Assembly (NCBI RefSeq): GCF_900104685.1
Contig: NZ_LT629755.1
Coordinates: 2,604,001 to 2,668,000 of the forward strand
DNA from: Agromyces flavus
Lineage (GTDB): Bacteria; Actinomycetota; Actinomycetes; Actinomycetales; Microbacteriaceae
Length of the DNA: 64,000 nt
Reading direction: 5' to 3'
Position numbers and translations under genes: made by a program. The notes under the pieces are model-generated. The model searched no databases. It saw only the letters and a list, made by a program, of their open reading frames with translations, and was not told the DNA's origin. Positions 16,646 to 26,360 of the stretch are shown here, piece after piece (positions within the stretch are counted from its first letter, which is position 1; each line of letters starts with the position of its first letter).

Positions 16646-18508
16646 TCAGCGCTTGGAGTGCCGCGGCTTCCGGTACGGCGTCTCGTCGTCGCGCGGGCCG
16701 CGGTCGTCGTCGCGGCGGCGCGAGCCACGGTCGTCGCCGTACTCGCGCGGGCGGCGAGCCGGGCGGCGGTCGTCGTCGTCCCACGAGCGACGGCGCGGGC
16801 GGCCCGAGTCGGGCCGCAGCTCGATGAGCTGACCCGAGATCCGCGTACCCGAAAGCCGGTCGAAGACGTCGGCGGGCAGATCGGCGGGCAGCTCGACGAG
16901 CGAGAAGTCCGACTTGATCTGGATGGCGCCGAAGTCGTCGCGCTGCAGGCCGCCCTCGTTGGCCAGCGCACCGACGATCTGTCGCGGCTGGACGCGTTGC
17001 CGCTTGCCGACCGCGATCCGGTACTGCGCCATGGGCTTGTTCGGCCGTGGGCGCCGGTCGGGGCGCTCGCCGCGCTCCCCACGGTCGCCGCGATCCCCGC
17101 GCTCCGGACGGTCGCGGTCGAACCGCTCGCGCACCGGGCGCTCGGGCTCGGGCTCGAGCAGGAGCGGTGACTCGCCCTGCGCGACCACGGCGAGCGCGGC
17201 CGCGACATCCGTCTCGGGCACGTCGTGGTGGCGGACGTAATGGGCGATGATGTCGCGGAACCCGTCGATGCGCTCGGCCTGGCTGAGAGCTTCGGTGATG
17301 CGGTCGTCGAAGCGCGCGAGGCGCGTCACGTTGACCTCGTCGACGCTCGGCAGCTGCATCTGCGTCATGGGCTGCTTCGTCGCCTTCTCGATGCGGTTCA
17401 GCAGCCCGCGCTCGCGCGGCGTCACGAAGCTGATCGCGTCGCCCGAGCGACCGGCGCGTCCGGTGCGGCCGATGCGGTGCACGTACGGCTCGCTGTCGGT
17501 CGGGATGTCGAAGTTGACGACGTGGCTGATGCGCTCGACGTCGAGGCCGCGGGCCGCGACATCCGTCGCCACCAGGATGTCGAGCTTGCCCGACTTCAGC
17601 TGGTCGACCGTGCGCTCGCGCTGTGCCTGCGCGATGTCGCCGTTGATCGCCGCGGCCTCGTAGCCGCGTGCGCGGAGCTTCTCGGCGAGCTCCTCGGTCA
17701 CGTTCTTCGTGCGGACGAAGATGATCATGCCCTCGAAGTTCTCGACCTCGAGGATGCGCGTGAGGGCATCGACCTTCTGCGCGTACGACACGACGAGGTA
17801 GCGCTGCGCGATGTTCGCCGAGGTCTGGGTTTTCGCCTTGACCGTGATCTCCTCCGGGTCGTGCAGGTACTGCTGCGACATCCGGCGGATCGACGCGGGC
17901 ATGGTCGCCGAGAACAGCGCGACCTGCTTGTCGTCGGGGGTGTCGGCGAGGATCGTCTCGACGTCCTCGGCGAACCCCATCTTGAGCATCTCGTCGGCCT
18001 CGTCGAGCACGAGGTACTTGAGCTCCGAGAGGTCGAGCGTGCCCTTGTCGAGGTGGTCCATGATGCGGCCGGGCGTGCCGACGATGATGTGCACCCCGCG
18101 ACGCAGCGCCGAGAGCTGCACGCCGTAGCCCTGCCCGCCGTAGACGGGCAGGATGTGCACGTTCTTCAGGTGCGCGGCGTACCGCTCGAACGCCTCGCAG
18201 ACCTGCAGCGCGAGCTCGCGAGTGGGCGCGAGCACGAGCGCCTGCGGGGTCTTCTGCGACACGTCGAGTCGCGCGAGGATCGGCAGCGCGAAGGCGGCGG
18301 TCTTGCCCGTGCCGGTCTGCGCGAGGCCGACGACGTCGCGGCCGGCGAGGAGCGTCGGGATGGTCGCGGCCTGGATCGCGGACGGCGTCTCATAGCCGAC
18401 GTCGTCGAGCGCCTTCAGGACCGGGCCGTCGAGCCCGAGGTCGGCGAACGTCGTCTGGGCGGGCTCGGCGGGAGCCTCGGCCTGGACGGGGGAATCGTCG
18501 GAAGTCAC
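16646..18508 (-). CDS. deaD: DEAD-box ATP-dependent RNA helicase (DeaD/CsdA-like)
   Basis: This 620-residue helicase carries the motifs in order: Q motif (TFADLGLDGPVLKALDDVGY), AQTGTGKT, PTRELA, TPGR, VLDEADEML, SATMP, VATDVAARGLD and HRIGRTGRAG. A DbpA/CsdA RNA-binding domain (about 495-565) follows an Arg/Asp/Glu-rich linker. The C-terminus is an arginine/aspartate-rich disordered tail. Such proteins remodel structured RNA and ribosome precursors, especially in the cold. It stands alone as a transcription unit, divergent from the HesB-like gene. Confidence 0.95.
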   Translation of the reverse strand: MTSDDSPVQAEAPAEPAQTTFADLGLDGPVLKALDDVGYETPSAIQAATIPTLLAGRDVVGLAQTGTGKTAAFALPILARLDVSQKTPQALVLAPTRELALQVCEAFERYAAHLKNVHILPVYGGQGYGVQLSALRRGVHIIVGTPGRIMDHLDKGTLDLSELKYLVLDEADEMLKMGFAEDVETILADTPDDKQVALFSATMPASIRRMSQQYLHDPEEITVKAKTQTSANIAQRYLVVSYAQKVDALTRILEVENFEGMIIFVRTKNVTEELAEKLRARGYEAAAINGDIAQAQRERTVDQLKSGKLDILVATDVAARGLDVERISHVVNFDIPTDSEPYVHRIGRTGRAGRSGDAISFVTPRERGLLNRIEKATKQPMTQMQLPSVDEVNVTRLARFDDRITEALSQAERIDGFRDIIAHYVRHHDVPETDVAAALAVVAQGESPLLLEPEPERPVRERFDRDRPERGDRGDRGERGERPDRRPRPNKPMAQYRIAVGKRQRVQPRQIVGALANEGGLQRDDFGAIQIKSDFSLVELPADLPADVFDRLSGTRISGQLIELRPDSGRPRRRSWDDDDRRPARRPREYGDDRGSRRRDDDRGPRDDETPYRKPRHSKR

Positions 18509-18710
18509 ATTTCAGGGTAGACCCCGCGGCTGGGAGGCCGTCGGGCGGGACGCGGCCACGCCCCGGGGCCGCGGGTCGCGCACGCGTGTCGCCGCCGAGG
18601 GGCGCCAAGTGTGCGCCATCCGCTCGGATATCGCAACGGGGTGGAGGCGATCGGGATCGTGCCGAAAGGTGGATGGCTCGTGACCGCACTCGAACGAAGG
18701 AGGAAGCGAC

Positions 18711-18998
18711 ATGCTGACACTCACCGACGCGGCGAGCATGGCCGTCAAGGAGATCGTCGACCGCAGCGGCGCGCCTGCCGGGTCCGGCCTCCGCATCGAC
18801 GCCGAAGGCGACACGGGGACGCAGTTCGCCGTGGACATCGCCCCGGCGCCGGAGGAGCGCGACGCGATCATCGAGCAGGCGGGGGCGCGCGTCTACCTCG
18901 CCGAGCAGGCCGCACAGGCGCTCGATGACAAGACGCTGGACGCCCGAGTGGGCGAGGACGGACGCGTCGCATTCGACGTGCTGCCCCAGCGCATCTGA
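18711..18998 (+). CDS. HesB/IscA-like (Fe-S biogenesis fold) protein without cysteines
   Basis: This 95-residue protein shows the HesB fold pattern: LTLTDAASMAVKEIVDR, a GLRIDAE strand and the VYLAEQAAQALDDKTLDARV region. No cysteine is present anywhere, so the three ligands used by IscA to hold iron or a cluster are missing. A classical scaffold role is therefore unlikely. Such cysteine-free homologues are often annotated as adhesin/HesB in this family of bacteria. ATG at 18711 follows AAGGAGGAAG. A strong terminator follows the gene. Confidence 0.8.
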   Translation: MLTLTDAASMAVKEIVDRSGAPAGSGLRIDAEGDTGTQFAVDIAPAPEERDAIIEQAGARVYLAEQAAQALDDKTLDARVGEDGRVAFDVLPQRI

Positions 18999-19058
18999 CC
19001 AGCCCGAGACGGCGGCCCGGTGATCCCCCTCCCGGACCGTCGCCTGCTGGACGGAGAC

Positions 19059-19092
19059 GGCGGTGCCCCGGGCTGCGGCTCGGGGCACCGCC
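19059..19092. terminator. Bidirectional terminator between HesB-like and aldo/keto reductase genes
   Basis: Perfect 12-base arms (19059-19070 and 19081-19092) enclose a 10-base loop between two convergent genes. Confidence 0.8.
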
Positions 19093-19132
19093 CTGTCCGG
19101 GACGGTTCGCCGATCGGAGTCGCGCCCTCGGC

Positions 19133-20083
19133 TCAGGTCCAGGGGCGCTCGCTGCGCGCCGACCAGTAGTCGGCCGGGTCCTCGGCGAGCCGGGCGAATG
19201 CGGCGCGATCGGCCTCCGACGGCGCGATCGACGCGAGGTTCGACTCGAGCTGGTCGGGCGTGACGGCTCCCGACAGCACCACATCGGCCCACGGCTGGGC
19301 GCGTGCCGCCCCGATCGCGAGGGCGTCGAGCGGTCGACCGGCGGCGGCGGCGAGGGCCGCGAGGGATGCCGCGCCTACGGCGTCGCCGCCCGGCGCGAGC
19401 CGGCCGTTGGCCACGGCCTCCTTGACCACGACGAGCCACCCCGCATCGTGCGCTCGGCCGAGCGCCGGCCCCGCCGACGGCTCGAGCAGGTTCCACGTGG
19501 CCTGCACGGCGCTGAAGGGCGAGTCGGGCAGGGTGCGCGCGGCGTCGAGCGCGGCTGCCTGCGCCGGTCCGCTCGTCGACACGCCGACTCGAACGCCGGA
19601 TGCCACGAGCCCACGCAGCACTTCGAGCAGTGCCCCGTCGGCGAGCGCCGGGCTGTCGGGCGTCAGCGAGTGCACGAGGTACAGGTCGGGCGCGCCGCCC
19701 AGCGCCGCGAGCGTCTCGGGCCACTGCCGCTCGAACATCGCGAGGGTGTGCTCCTTGTGCTCGTGGACGTCGGCGTCCATGCGCCATCCGCCCACATAGG
19801 CGTAGCCCCACTTCGACTCGATCGTCAGGTCGGCGGGGCGCTCGGGGTGCGCGGCCAGCCACGACCCGAGGAACTCCTCGGCCAGACCGTACGATCGGGC
19901 GGCGTCGACGAAGCGGATGCCTCGGTCCCACGCCGCATCGAGCATCAGGTGCGCGCGCTCGCGCATGGCCTCGACGCTTCGGTCGCCGCCGAGCGCAGCG
20001 TCACGCCCCTCGGTGATGTAGGCCGGGCGGCCGACTGCGGCGAGGCCGAGCCCGAGCGGGGCCGGCGTCGTACCATCCGTCAC
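19133..20083 (-). CDS. Aldo/keto reductase
   Basis: This 316-residue NAD(P)H-dependent oxidoreductase has the family pattern: GLGLAAVGRP at the start, FVDAARSYG with the catalytic aspartate and tyrosine, a lysine in TIESKWGY and an LYLVHSL strand carrying the histidine. A C-terminal cofactor-binding stretch (VLSGAVTPDQLESNL) ends it. The GTG at 20083 starts just before the first strand. The open frame continues upstream as a shadow of the divergent gene. Substrate not predictable; D-threo-aldose dehydrogenase-like members are closest by feel. Confidence 0.85.
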   Translation of the reverse strand: MTDGTTPAPLGLGLAAVGRPAYITEGRDAALGGDRSVEAMRERAHLMLDAAWDRGIRFVDAARSYGLAEEFLGSWLAAHPERPADLTIESKWGYAYVGGWRMDADVHEHKEHTLAMFERQWPETLAALGGAPDLYLVHSLTPDSPALADGALLEVLRGLVASGVRVGVSTSGPAQAAALDAARTLPDSPFSAVQATWNLLEPSAGPALGRAHDAGWLVVVKEAVANGRLAPGGDAVGAASLAALAAAAGRPLDALAIGAARAQPWADVVLSGAVTPDQLESNLASIAPSEADRAAFARLAEDPADYWSARSERPWT

Positions 20084-20141
20084 CCTCGCGAGCCTACGCG
20101 GGCGGCCGATACGCTCGGCGACATCCCGCTGATGGAGGAGC

Positions 20142-21151
20142 ATGTCCCGGATCGTCGTCGAGCGCGAGCTCACCGCCCCCGTCGCACTCTGCCTGCCCGA
20201 CGGCACCCTGAATCCCGAGGCGGTCGGCTGGACGCGCACCCCGATGCACGATACGAGCGGCATCGACGGGAGGCGCAGCTGGGGACGGAACAAGCGCTGG
20301 GAGTACTGGGCCATCACCACGCCCACGCATCTCGTCGCGATCACGGTGTCGTCGCTCGATTACGCGGCGGTGCACGCACTGCTCGTGCACGACCGCGTCA
20401 CGGGGGCGACCGTCGACCGCACCGCGATCGTGCCGTTCGGCCGGGGTGCGGTGCTGCCCGCATCCCTCGGCGGCGGACCGGCGCAGGCCCGCACGAAGCG
20501 CCTCTCCATCGACATCGAGGACGCCTCCGAGGGCACGCGGCTGCGCGCCGCGACGCCGGACGTACGCCTCGAGGTCACCGCGCACCGCACCGCGGGCCAT
20601 GACTCGCTGGGCGTGGTCGTACCGTGGTCGCGGCGGCGATTCCAGTACACGGTGAAGGACGTCGCGCGGCCCGCCACCGGTTGGCTCGAGGTCGGCGGCG
20701 ACCGCATCGAGCTGCCCCCGGGCGAGAGCTGGGCGGTGCTCGATCACGGCCGGGGCCGATGGCCCTACCGCATGACGTGGAACTGGGGCGCGGCGTCGGG
20801 CACCGTCGGCGGTCGCACGGTCGGCCTGCAGCTCGGGGGAAGTGGACCGATGGCACCGGATCCACCGAGAACGCGATCGTCGTCGACGGCCGGCTCCGGA
20901 AGGTCGGCGAGGAGCTCGACTGGGTGTACGACCGATCCGACTGGCTCTCGCCGTGGACGATCCGCGGCGCCTCGGCCGAGCTCCGGTTCGAGCCGTTCTG
21001 GGACCGCGTGAGCTCGACCGAGCTGCTCGTGTTCGGTTCGCACGGGCACCAGTGCTTCGGCCACTACTCCGGATGGGTCGAGGCCGGGGGCGAGCGGATC
21101 GGCGTGGACGGACTGCTCGGCTGGGCCGAGGAGATCCGCAACCGCTGGTGA
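20142..21151 (+). pseudogene. DUF2804-family protein gene interrupted by a one-base frameshift
   Basis: ATG at 20142 follows GGAGG. The first frame runs through conserved DUF2804 blocks (NKRWEYWAI, VPWSRRRFQYTVKD, WNWGAASG) to LQLGG. The family then continues with KWTDGTG...DWVYDR...FGHYSGWVEAGGE, which here lies in the +2 frame and ends at 21151. One missing base in the run of five G at 20835-20839 explains the break exactly, since six G would restore GGG-GGG-AAG-TGG. It is either a recent inactivation or a homopolymer sequencing error. The intact protein would be about 336 residues. Function of the family is not established. Confidence 0.8.
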
Positions 21152-21188
21152 TCCTCTCCCGACGGACGGCAGCCGCACCCCGGGGGCG

Positions 21189-22061
21189 TCAGTAGAGCTC
21201 GAGCTCGCGGCCGGCCTGCTCGACCTCGCGCATGCGAGCGGATGCTGCGTCGCCGAGGCGATCCGAGCACTCGGCGATCACGGCCTCGACGAGCCCAAGC
21301 ACGGGGGTCATCGCGTCGAAGGCCGAGGGCGACGCCGTCTCGCTCGGCAGGACGACGTCGGCCTCGCTCGAGATCGGCGAGAGCCATGCGTCGGTGAACA
21401 GCAGCACCGAGGCGCGGCGGGCCTTCGCGGCCGCGGCCAGTCGCCGCGTGGGCTCCTCGTAGCGCCGGTAGTCGAAGAGCACGAGCACGTCGCCGCGGCG
21501 GAGGCCCGCGACGGCCTCGACGCGACCGGCGTCGTGCTCGGGCAGCGACGAGACGCCCGGCCGGATGAGCTGGAGGTGCTGGGCCAGGAAGCGCGCCAGC
21601 AGTCCGGAGAACCGGCCGCCGGCGACGATCACACGGCTGCGGGGGGTGCAGAGCAACTCGACCGCCCGGTGGAACTCGTCAGGGGCAAGGGCCGCGAAGG
21701 TGCGGTCGAGGGTTTCGCGGGTGATCGCCGCGGCCCGCGCGAGCCCGGACGCCTCGCCCGCCTCGGATTCCACGTGCCGGCGGTCGTAGAGCTCGATGGG
21801 CGATGCGGATCGCTCGTCGAGGTCGTCTCGGAGCGCCTGCTGGAAGTCGGGGAACCCCCGGTAGCCGAGGCGGTTGGCGAACCGGAGCACGGTGGGGCCG
21901 CTCACGCCGGCGCGTGCCGCGAGCTTGGCGACGGTCTCGAAGCCGGCCGACGGATACGACGACAGGAGGACCCGCGCGACCTTCCGCTCGGCCGGACTGC
22001 ACTCGGCCATGCCGCGACGGATCGCCTCCGCCACGGGAATGTGTGCCTCAGCCGCGCTCAT
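21189..22061 (-). CDS. MurR/RpiR-family transcriptional regulator
   Basis: This 290-residue regulator has an N-terminal RpiR helix-turn-helix (about 1-77, VAKLAARAGVSGPTVLRFANRLGYRG shortened here to its core positions 43-68) and a SIS sugar-isomerase-like domain (about 125-255, VIVAGGRFSGLLARFLAQHL). ATG at 22061 follows GGAGGAGGG. It is 17 bp after the M20 peptidase gene and closes the operon, so it probably controls the transporter-peptidase genes and the divergent secreted peptidase. SIS domains usually sense phosphosugars, but members controlling amino-acid and dipeptide use are known. Confidence 0.88.
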   Translation of the reverse strand: MSAAEAHIPVAEAIRRGMAECSPAERKVARVLLSSYPSAGFETVAKLAARAGVSGPTVLRFANRLGYRGFPDFQQALRDDLDERSASPIELYDRRHVESEAGEASGLARAAAITRETLDRTFAALAPDEFHRAVELLCTPRSRVIVAGGRFSGLLARFLAQHLQLIRPGVSSLPEHDAGRVEAVAGLRRGDVLVLFDYRRYEEPTRRLAAAAKARRASVLLFTDAWLSPISSEADVVLPSETASPSAFDAMTPVLGLVEAVIAECSDRLGDAASARMREVEQAGRELELY

Positions 22062-22078
22062 GACCCCCTCCTCCGCAC

Positions 22079-23332
22079 TCACCGTACCGACTCGCCCTCG
22101 GCCTCGGCGATCGCGACGACCAGTCCGGCCAGCAGCGCGACCCGATCGGGCACGCTCCCGAGGTCGAGCCACTCGTCAGTGCCGTGATCGCCGCCTCCGA
22201 CAGGTCCCAGCCCATCGAGGGTCGGAACGCCGAGCGCCGCGACGAAGTTCGCGTCCGACGCGCCGCCCGTCGCCGCCACTTCGAAGCCGAGGCCCAGCCG
22301 AGCGCCGGTCTCACGCGCGAGCGAGGCGAGCCCGTCGGTCGCGTCCCGCTCCAGCGGCGGGCACACGTCGAGCCGCGTCACGGTGATCCCGGCGCCGTCG
22401 ACGAACGGATGGCGCGCCCGCTCGTCGATCGCGTCGAGCGCACCGACGAGGTCGGCCAGGGCCTCGGCCCGCACCTCCAAGTGGAGTTCGGCCGACTCGG
22501 GCACGATGTTCGGGCGGGAGCCGGATGCCACGCGGCCCACGTTCACCGTGAGTCCGGGTCGCGAGCCCGAGAGGGCCTGCACGTCGAGCAGGAACCGCGC
22601 GGCCTCGACCGCGGCGTTGATGCCGCGCTCGGGCTCGACTCCCGAGTGCGCCGCACGTCCGCGGATCGTCACGAGCACGTCGGCGACGCCCTTGCGCGCT
22701 CCGACGAGGTCGCCGTTCTCTCGCGCGCACTCGAGGCAGAGCGCGGCATCGGCACCTCGGGCCGCAGCGGCGAGCAGCTCGCGACTCGCCGGGGACCCCA
22801 CCTCCTCGTCGGGGGTGAGGACGAGCACGAGCTCCCCGTACCCGTCGTATGCGACGGCATCGAGCACGCGCGCCGCCGAGAGTCCGGCGGCGATGCCGGC
22901 CGCGTCATCGCAGACGCCGGGACCGGACGCCCGCTCGCCCTCGATCCGGAACGGGCGCGCGGCGGCGGTTCCCGCGGGGAACACCGTGTCCATGTGGGCG
23001 AACATGACGATGCGCGCCGCTCCCCTGCCTCGGCGGCGGCCGACCACGACCGGGCCGTATCGCCGTTCATCCCGAGGAGGCGTCGGCAGGGTCTCGACGT
23101 CGAAGCCGTCGCGGACGAGACTCGCGGCCGCCCATGCGGCGACGCGATCGACGCCGTCGGGGTCGTGCGAGCCGGAGTCGATTCCGACGAGCACCGCGAG
23201 GTCGTCGCGGAAGCGGGCATCGAGCGCGCACGCGGCCCGACGCAGCTCGTCGGCCGTCGGGGCGGCGCGCGCCGCGACATCCGCCCGGCCGAACGGTCGG
23301 GGTGCCGGTCGGCGCGTGAGGGCGTCCGCCAC
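22079..23332 (-). CDS. M20-family zinc peptidase (carboxypeptidase G2/ArgE-like)
   Basis: This 417-residue metallopeptidase has the di-zinc set of clan MH: H-x-D in FAHMDTVFP (H113, D115), an aspartate in GVCDDAAG, the EE pair in LTPDEEVGS (E176, E177) and a C-terminal histidine in GGGDHGTDEW. A dimerisation insert (about 205-320) separates the two halves. GTG at 23332 begins one base after the ATPase stop. In the operon with an amino-acid importer it would hydrolyse an imported dipeptide or N-acyl amino acid in the cytoplasm. A beta-Asp-Arg substrate is suggested by the neighbouring cyanophycinase but unproven. Confidence 0.87.
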   Translation of the reverse strand: MADALTRRPAPRPFGRADVAARAAPTADELRRAACALDARFRDDLAVLVGIDSGSHDPDGVDRVAAWAAASLVRDGFDVETLPTPPRDERRYGPVVVGRRRGRGAARIVMFAHMDTVFPAGTAAARPFRIEGERASGPGVCDDAAGIAAGLSAARVLDAVAYDGYGELVLVLTPDEEVGSPASRELLAAAARGADAALCLECARENGDLVGARKGVADVLVTIRGRAAHSGVEPERGINAAVEAARFLLDVQALSGSRPGLTVNVGRVASGSRPNIVPESAELHLEVRAEALADLVGALDAIDERARHPFVDGAGITVTRLDVCPPLERDATDGLASLARETGARLGLGFEVAATGGASDANFVAALGVPTLDGLGPVGGGDHGTDEWLDLGSVPDRVALLAGLVVAIAEAEGESVR

Positions 23333-23333
23333 C

Positions 23334-24136
<803 letters not shown>

Positions 24137-24140
<4 letters not shown>

Positions 24141-25045
24141 TCGCCCGACTCCTTCTTCAACGCCCGCGAGGTGCGGGCCGGCAGGGCGATGCCCTGCGTG
24201 AACGTCGACACGCGCGCGCTGAGCGTGGGACGGGCTCCGGTGAAGCCGCGGCCGTAGCGTCGCTCGAGCCACATCTGGGGGATGGAGAGGATGGAGGTGA
24301 GCACCAGGTACCAGATCGCCGCGACGATGAGCAGCGGGATGATCTTGTAGTTCTGCGTGTAGGCCTCGCGGATGTTCGACATGAGGTCGTCGCCGGCCAC
24401 GATCGCGACGAGCGAGGTGCTCTTCAGCATGGTGATGGTCTCGTTGCCCATCGGCGGGATGATGACGCGCATCGCCTGGGGCAGGACGATCCGCCGGAGG
24501 GTCTTCGTCGGCGACATCCCGAGCGAGTGGGCGGCCTCGGTCTGCCCGTGGTCGACCGACTGGATGCCGGCGCGCACGATCTCGGCGGCGTAGGCCATCT
24601 CGTTGAGGCCGAGGGCAAGCAGGGCCGCGACCGTCGCCGGGATGAGGTCGCTCGTCGTGAACACCCAGAACTCGACCGACGTGAAGGGGACGCCGATGAC
24701 GATCTTCGGGATGAACGCGCCGATGAAGCCCCAGAAGATGAGCTGCAGCAGCAGCGGCGTCCCCCGGAACACCCAGATGAAGAGCATCGCCGAGAGCGAG
24801 AGCACGGGGTTCGGCGAGAGGCGCATGACCGCCACCAGGATGCCGCCGAGCACGCCCATGACCATGGCGGCGACGGTGAGCCAGATGGTGATCAGCACGC
24901 CGTCGATGGTGAGCGGCTTGAAGAGGTACTCGCCGACGGTGGCGAGGTCGAGATTCGGGTTCTGCAGGATCGACGCGATGGATCCGATCCCGATGAGCAG
25001 GACGAGGATCGCGGCGATCCAGCGGCCCGGGTGGCGGACGGGCAC
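24137..25045 (-). CDS. Polar amino-acid ABC transporter permease, N-terminus shifted out of frame
   Basis: The readable part has 302 residues with about five membrane segments and the inner-membrane EAA-type loop ([22 protein letters not shown]). The apparent GTG start at 25045 is inside the usual protein: homologues begin with a Pro/Ala-rich leader and then [10 protein letters not shown]. Such a leader is present upstream (ATG at 25131, [16 protein letters not shown]) but in another frame. Adding one base to the six-G run at 25062-25067 joins leader and permease perfectly. Either the true gene is 24137-25131 with a sequencing error, or initiation has moved to the GTG. Confidence 0.85.
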
Positions 25046-25166
25046 GGCCTGGATGGGTGCCGGGGGGCGGCGCCCGCGGAGCCGTGGGGCCCCGTGGGCG
25101 CCGCCGTGCCGGACGGCTGCGTTGCGGTCATGGGTGGTGCTTCCGTTCGGTCGTGCCGGGTGTCGA

Positions 25167-26132
25167 TCACTGCTCGGCGGCGCCGTTGATGGTGGCCTCG
25201 TCGATGCCGATGCCGGTGACGCCGTACTGGTCGAGGATGGCCTCGTAGGTGCCGTCGTCCATGAGCGACTGGAGCGCCGCCTGGATGGCCTTCGCGAAGT
25301 CCTCGTTCTGCTTCAGGACGCCGATGCCGTTGAGCGTCGCGTCGTACCCGTTCGGGGCCTCCGAGTCCTCGACGACCTCGAAGGTCTCGCCGTCGTTCGT
25401 GGTCTTCGCCACGTAGCCCGCGCTCGGCTTGGTGAGCAGCGATGCGACGACCTTGCCGCTCGTGATGGCGAGCTGCGCATCGGCGTCGGAGGGGAACTCC
25501 GAGAGCGCGATCGGGTCGAGTCCCTCGGCCTCGCACTCGCCCTGCCAGACGTCCTTCACGAGGTCGACCTGGCTGGTCGCCGCCTGCACCGCGACCTCCT
25601 GGCCGCAGAGGTCGAGATAGCTCTCGATGCCCTCGGGGTTGCCGGCCTTCGTCAGGATGCCCGTGCCCGACGCCGAGTAGTCCACGAAGGTGAGCACCTC
25701 CATGCGCTCGACGCTCGAGGTCATCGCCGTGATGGTCGCGTCGAACTTGCCCGCCTGCAGCGCGGGGATGATGCCGTCGAAGGCCTGCTGCTCGAACTCG
25801 ACGTCGATGCCGAGCTTCGCGCCGATCGCGTGGCCGAGGTCGACGTCGACGCCCGTGAGCTCCTCCGAGCCCTCCTCGACGAACATCTCGAACGGGGCGT
25901 AGGGCGCGTCGGTCGCGACCTTGACGACACCGGCCTCCGCCAGGTCTGCGGGCAGCAGCTCGGCCGCGGCGTCGTCGACCGAGATCTCGATACCGGCGAC
26001 CTCGACGGCGTCTGCGGCGGACGCGGAGTCGTCGCCTGATGCGGTGGCCGTGCTGCAGCCGGCGAGGAGCACGGCCCCGGACAGCGCGGCGGCGGCGAGC
26101 GCCGCACGGGTGAACGTGGTGGGAGTGGTCAT
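25167..26132 (-). CDS. Polar amino-acid ABC transporter substrate-binding lipoprotein
   Basis: This 321-residue lipoprotein has a signal peptide with lipobox LLAGC, followed by the type II binding fold of the SBP_bac_3 family. Typical blocks are YAPFEMFVEEG, GVDVDLGHAIGAKLG, FDATITAMTSSVERM and DLCGQEVAVQAATSQ. The acidic ligand-contact region suggests basic or polar amino acids or small peptides. It is the first gene of the operon that continues with permease, ATPase, M20 peptidase and RpiR regulator. It is divergent from the secreted cyanophycinase-like gene. Confidence 0.92.
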   Translation of the reverse strand: MTTPTTFTRAALAAAALSGAVLLAGCSTATASGDDSASAADAVEVAGIEISVDDAAAELLPADLAEAGVVKVATDAPYAPFEMFVEEGSEELTGVDVDLGHAIGAKLGIDVEFEQQAFDGIIPALQAGKFDATITAMTSSVERMEVLTFVDYSASGTGILTKAGNPEGIESYLDLCGQEVAVQAATSQVDLVKDVWQGECEAEGLDPIALSEFPSDADAQLAITSGKVVASLLTKPSAGYVAKTTNDGETFEVVEDSEAPNGYDATLNGIGVLKQNEDFAKAIQAALQSLMDDGTYEAILDQYGVTGIGIDEATINGAAEQ

Positions 26133-26360
26133 GTCTGGGTCCTTCGGATCGCATCGGTGGGATCGGGGCTGCACCGAGTATGTAACATCCGTTCCGAAAT
26201 GGCCAGCGATTTACGTATTTGTAATGAATTGCGAGTGCGGGCGGATGTCGCGCAGGCATCTTCGCACAGATCGCCTCCGCCTCTTTCGCCGCGTCGTACC
26301 GTGCGTTAGCATCACGCTCATTGCATCACATTCTGTAACGCACATTCCAAGGAGGCGATC
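26133..26360. promoter_or_regulatory. Divergent regulatory region, importer operon versus cyanophycinase-like gene
   Basis: This AT-richer gap holds the promoters of both units. TGTAAC occurs at 26181-26186 and again at 26334-26339, and CACATTC is repeated at 26327-26333 and 26341-26347, 14 bp apart. These are candidate sites for the RpiR regulator, chosen by repetition and position only. Confidence 0.4.
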
